In this document: positions 61,903-64,000 of the stretch, piece by piece
How positions within the stretch are numbered: the stretch's first letter is position 1
Layout: each line of letters starts with the position of its first letter
Assembly: GCF_016185115.1 (NCBI RefSeq)
Contig: NZ_JACPOF010000015.1
Coordinates: forward strand, 372,001-436,000
DNA: 64,000 bases
Direction: 5' to 3'
DNA from: Polaromonas sp.
GTDB lineage: Bacteria; Pseudomonadota; Gammaproteobacteria; Burkholderiales; Burkholderiaceae_C
Notes under the pieces: generated by a model
The model's input: the letters and a program-made list of their open reading frames with translations, nothing else
The model's database searches: none
What the model was told of the DNA's origin: nothing
Made by a program: the position numbers and the translations under genes

Positions 61903-63024
61903 ATGAATACACGTCGCAAATTTGGAGCTTTCTTAACTGCAATCGGCATGGCTTGTCTCGGTGCATTCACTTTGACTGCCCACGCTCAGAACATCAAGAT
62001 TGGAGTGCTTTTTCCAACTAAAACCATTAATGGCAAACAAGGCGTTCAAGGCGCGCAGTTGGCTGCCGACATGGTTAATGCATCCGGTGGTGTCCTTGGC
62101 GGGCGGAAACTCGAAGTCGTGGCCTACGACACCAATTTGAATCCGGTGGATGGCGTGGCTGCAACGCAGCGATTGATTGACCAGGATCGAATCAAGATCA
62201 TTACCGGTGAGCTGAGCAGCAGCGTTGCGCTGGCGGTGATACCCGTAATCAAAAGCGAAGGAGCCATGTTCATCGCGGCCGTTCCGAAGCATCCCGACGT
62301 CACCAAGTCGGGCTACGACAAGGTCTTCCGCTTGAATTCGACCAGCACCATGGATGCCGCCGCCTTTGATGCAATCCTGAAAAGGAGAGCCCCTGCAGGG
62401 AAAAAGGTCGCATTGATTGCTGAGAACAATGACTACGGCCGCCTTACCACCGATGCCTACAAGAAGTTGTTTGGTTCGCAAGTGGCATTCGCGGATATGT
62501 TCGCGATGACCCAGACCGACTTCAATTCCAGTGTGACTAATCTGCGCCAAGTTAATCCTGACTTGACCTGCATCGGTAGTTCTAATGCAGAGCAATGGAG
62601 CAGCATATTGCGGGTCATGACCGAGTTCAAGCTTCAGACGCAGCGCTGTATCATGCCGGGCTTCATGAATATGGATGGCGTAAAGCTCGCCGGTGGAGCC
62701 GCTGAAGGTTTGTTCAGTGCCGACATCTATACCCCAACGATCAGCACGCCGCTGAATCAGCAATTCGTCAAGGCCTACCAGGCAAAAAACGGCAAAGCCC
62801 CTGAGAAAATCGAGGCGTTGGCGTTTGAAGCTGTCTGGATTGCCGCCGAAGCGATCAAGAAGGCTGGTACCGCGGACGATATGACCAAGCTTGCGACCAC
62901 CATGCGCGCAGGCACCTGGAACACTCCCCGTGGTACTGTGAAATTCGACGCCCAGGGACAAGCTAGCTCTGGGGACCTGTTGAGCCTGGAAGTGCGCAAT
63001 GGCGCAATCGTTCAGGCCAAATAA
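61903..63024 (+). CDS. LivK-like ABC substrate-binding protein
   Basis: A 373-residue type I binding protein with an N-terminal signal (RRKFGAFLTAIGMACLGA, ending near HAQ). Core: IKIGVLFPTKTINGKQG, GELSSSVALAVIPVIKSEGA, ALIAENNDYGR. First gene of a third liv set that runs out of the window. It follows the oph genes on the same strand after a 173-bp control region, so phthalate or a related acid is a likely ligand. An ABC importer for phthalate (OphFGH) is known in Burkholderia. Confidence 0.87.
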   Translation: MNTRRKFGAFLTAIGMACLGAFTLTAHAQNIKIGVLFPTKTINGKQGVQGAQLAADMVNASGGVLGGRKLEVVAYDTNLNPVDGVAATQRLIDQDRIKIITGELSSSVALAVIPVIKSEGAMFIAAVPKHPDVTKSGYDKVFRLNSTSTMDAAAFDAILKRRAPAGKKVALIAENNDYGRLTTDAYKKLFGSQVAFADMFAMTQTDFNSSVTNLRQVNPDLTCIGSSNAEQWSSILRVMTEFKLQTQRCIMPGFMNMDGVKLAGGAAEGLFSADIYTPTISTPLNQQFVKAYQAKNGKAPEKIEALAFEAVWIAAEAIKKAGTADDMTKLATTMRAGTWNTPRGTVKFDAQGQASSGDLLSLEVRNGAIVQAK

Positions 63025-63073
63025 GAACCAATGATTGGGGTAGCGCGGTCCTTCAAAGTACTGCGCAAAATTC

Positions 63074-63943
63074 ATGATTGATCTACTTATCCAACAGCTC
63101 GCCAATGGGCTGGCTCTGGGCATGTGCTACGCCTTGGTCGCACTTGGACTTACGCTTGTGTTTGGCGTGTTGCATGTCATTAATTTTGCGCACGGAGAGT
63201 TCTATATGCTCGGTGGCGCCTCCGTCGCACTACTGTCATCGAAAGCCGGCGTCCCCTACGGCTACGCATGTGTTGCGGCCATCCTCATCGTTTGCGTGGT
63301 CGCGTGGGTCGTTGATCTTGTGGCTGTAAAACCTGTGCTGGAAAAGAAGGACGGCATTACCACTGTGCTGTTGACGACCTTTGCGATCAGCCTTTTGCTC
63401 GAACATGGTGCGTTGGGATTTATCGGACCCGCTCCAATTCGCGTAGATGGCTTAGAGGGTTCGCTTGAGGTTGGCAAAATTCTGATGACCTGGCAGCGTG
63501 TGTTGGTGATAGTAGTCGGCATCGTGTTGCTTTGCGGAATAGAGCTGATCCTACGGAAAACACTCCTGGGCAAAAGAATTCGTGGAGTCGCCCAGAGCGC
63601 GCATGCCGCGCGTGTTGTAGGCATCCGAATCGACGCAATCAAAACTATCACTTTTGTAGGTGCGGCAGCAACCGCGGCGCTTGCCGGCAGTTTGTTGACA
63701 CCTATAGTCTTGTTCACACCGGTTATGGGTCAACACATTGTCATCAGCGCATTTGTGATTGTGGTTATTGGCGGTATGGGAAATGTTTCTGGTGCTGTCA
63801 TCTGTGGACTTCTGCTTGGAGCCGTGGAATCGCTGTCCAGCGTTTTCCTTCCACAAGAACTCGCAGCCGCTGCTATCTACGCGCTTTTGTTGCTTACCTT
63901 ATTGGTTAGGCCGCAAGGATTGTTTGCAAAGGGGCGTAGATAG
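63074..63943 (+). CDS. livH: LivH-like ABC transporter permease
   Basis: A 289-residue permease. LGMCYALVALGLTLVFGVLH and INFAHGEFYML are the LivH hallmark; AHAARVVGIRIDAIK is the coupling segment; GGMGNVSGAVICGLLLGAVE follows. It starts 49 bp after livK, and its TAG overlaps the next gene's GTG by one base. Confidence 0.9.
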   Translation: MIDLLIQQLANGLALGMCYALVALGLTLVFGVLHVINFAHGEFYMLGGASVALLSSKAGVPYGYACVAAILIVCVVAWVVDLVAVKPVLEKKDGITTVLLTTFAISLLLEHGALGFIGPAPIRVDGLEGSLEVGKILMTWQRVLVIVVGIVLLCGIELILRKTLLGKRIRGVAQSAHAARVVGIRIDAIKTITFVGAAATAALAGSLLTPIVLFTPVMGQHIVISAFVIVVIGGMGNVSGAVICGLLLGAVESLSSVFLPQELAAAAIYALLLLTLLVRPQGLFAKGRR

Positions 63944-64000
63944 TGCGCTACTTCGTTTGGACCATTTCCATACTGTTGCTCGCGGCAGTAGTACTTGCAA
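63943..64000 (+). CDS. livM: LivM-like permease, only the first 19 codons in window
   Basis: GTG 63943 overlaps the livH stop by one base and opens a frame reading MRYFVWTISILLLAAVVLA, a typical first membrane helix. Position after livH in a liv operon makes livM the expected product; the frame continues past the window. Confidence 0.65.
   Translation, partial: MRYFVWTISILLLAAVVLA

Noticed and set aside
61933..63123. 396-codon frame on the minus strand
   Set aside because: It lies entirely opposite livK and the start of livH, has no family match and no ribosome-binding site; the plus-strand proteins are clear.
1..64000. CRISPR arrays, tRNA and rRNA genes
   Set aside because: No regularly spaced direct repeats, cloverleaf-like or rRNA sequences were seen when reading both strands.

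Overview
The window reads as chromosome or large accessory replicon of a Burkholderiales betaproteobacterium (Alcaligenaceae/Comamonadaceae-like). I infer this from the density of Bug/TctC-type periplasmic receptors (nine), the IclR and LysR regulators, three Liv-type ABC importers, and aromatic degradation genes of the oph (phthalate) and nag-like types. No rRNA, tRNA or CRISPR array was seen. The window starts inside a nuclease gene and ends inside a livM gene.

Region 1 (1-6.75 kb): an S1/P1 nuclease fragment and an XRE regulator, then a leftward module of ORF513, an AlpA-like regulator, ORF86 and a DUF3987 protein. This resembles a decayed or minimal satellite/integrative element with no visible integrase, and it ends at a 33-nt perfect hairpin. 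Next to it lie a broken IS21-type transposase and a 44-codon acidic gene with its own candidate promoter, leader hairpin and terminator.

Region 2 (6.9-13.65 kb): an IclR regulator divergent from a rightward operon of Bug receptor, FAH-family enzyme, DUF4392/D-glutamate-cyclase-like protein, Bug receptor and omega-amino-acid:pyruvate aminotransferase. A good sigma70 promoter and an overlapping operator lie between them.

Region 3 (13.66-27.77 kb): a roughly 14-kb leftward gene train. In transcription order it holds two alpha/beta hydrolases, Bug, MmgE/PrpD, livHMGF and livK, a TauD dioxygenase fused to a carboxymuconolactone-decarboxylase-like domain, Bug, SDR, a PuuE-like deacetylase and LysR.

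Region 4 (27.9-38.1 kb): dadA divergent from an ArgP-like LysR gene with a perfect operator-like repeat; an IclR gene; a leftward cluster of a cysteine amidohydrolase, two Bug receptors and two maleate-isomerase-family proteins (one lacking both catalytic cysteines); another Bug receptor; and an EstB-like serine hydrolase.

Region 5 (38.4-53.4 kb): a hydroxylation and gentisate-type ring-cleavage cluster. It holds a Rieske ferredoxin, LysR, FAH hydrolase, ornithine-cyclodeaminase-like enzyme, bicupin dioxygenase, small and large subunits of a NagG/NagH-like hydroxylase, CMD protein, DapA-family aldolase/lyase and GabD-like dehydrogenase. A convergent SDR and second livKHMGF set follow. I infer an aromatic acid, perhaps amino-substituted.

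Region 6 (54.0-64.0 kb): phthalate 4,5-dioxygenase pathway genes. ophA1-ophB run left; ophA2, Bug, ophC, Bug, a LigI-like lactonase and a third liv set run right. The two directions share a 28-bp palindrome containing both candidate -10 boxes. The pathway would convert phthalate to protocatechuate, and the LigI-like gene suggests meta (4,5) cleavage after that.
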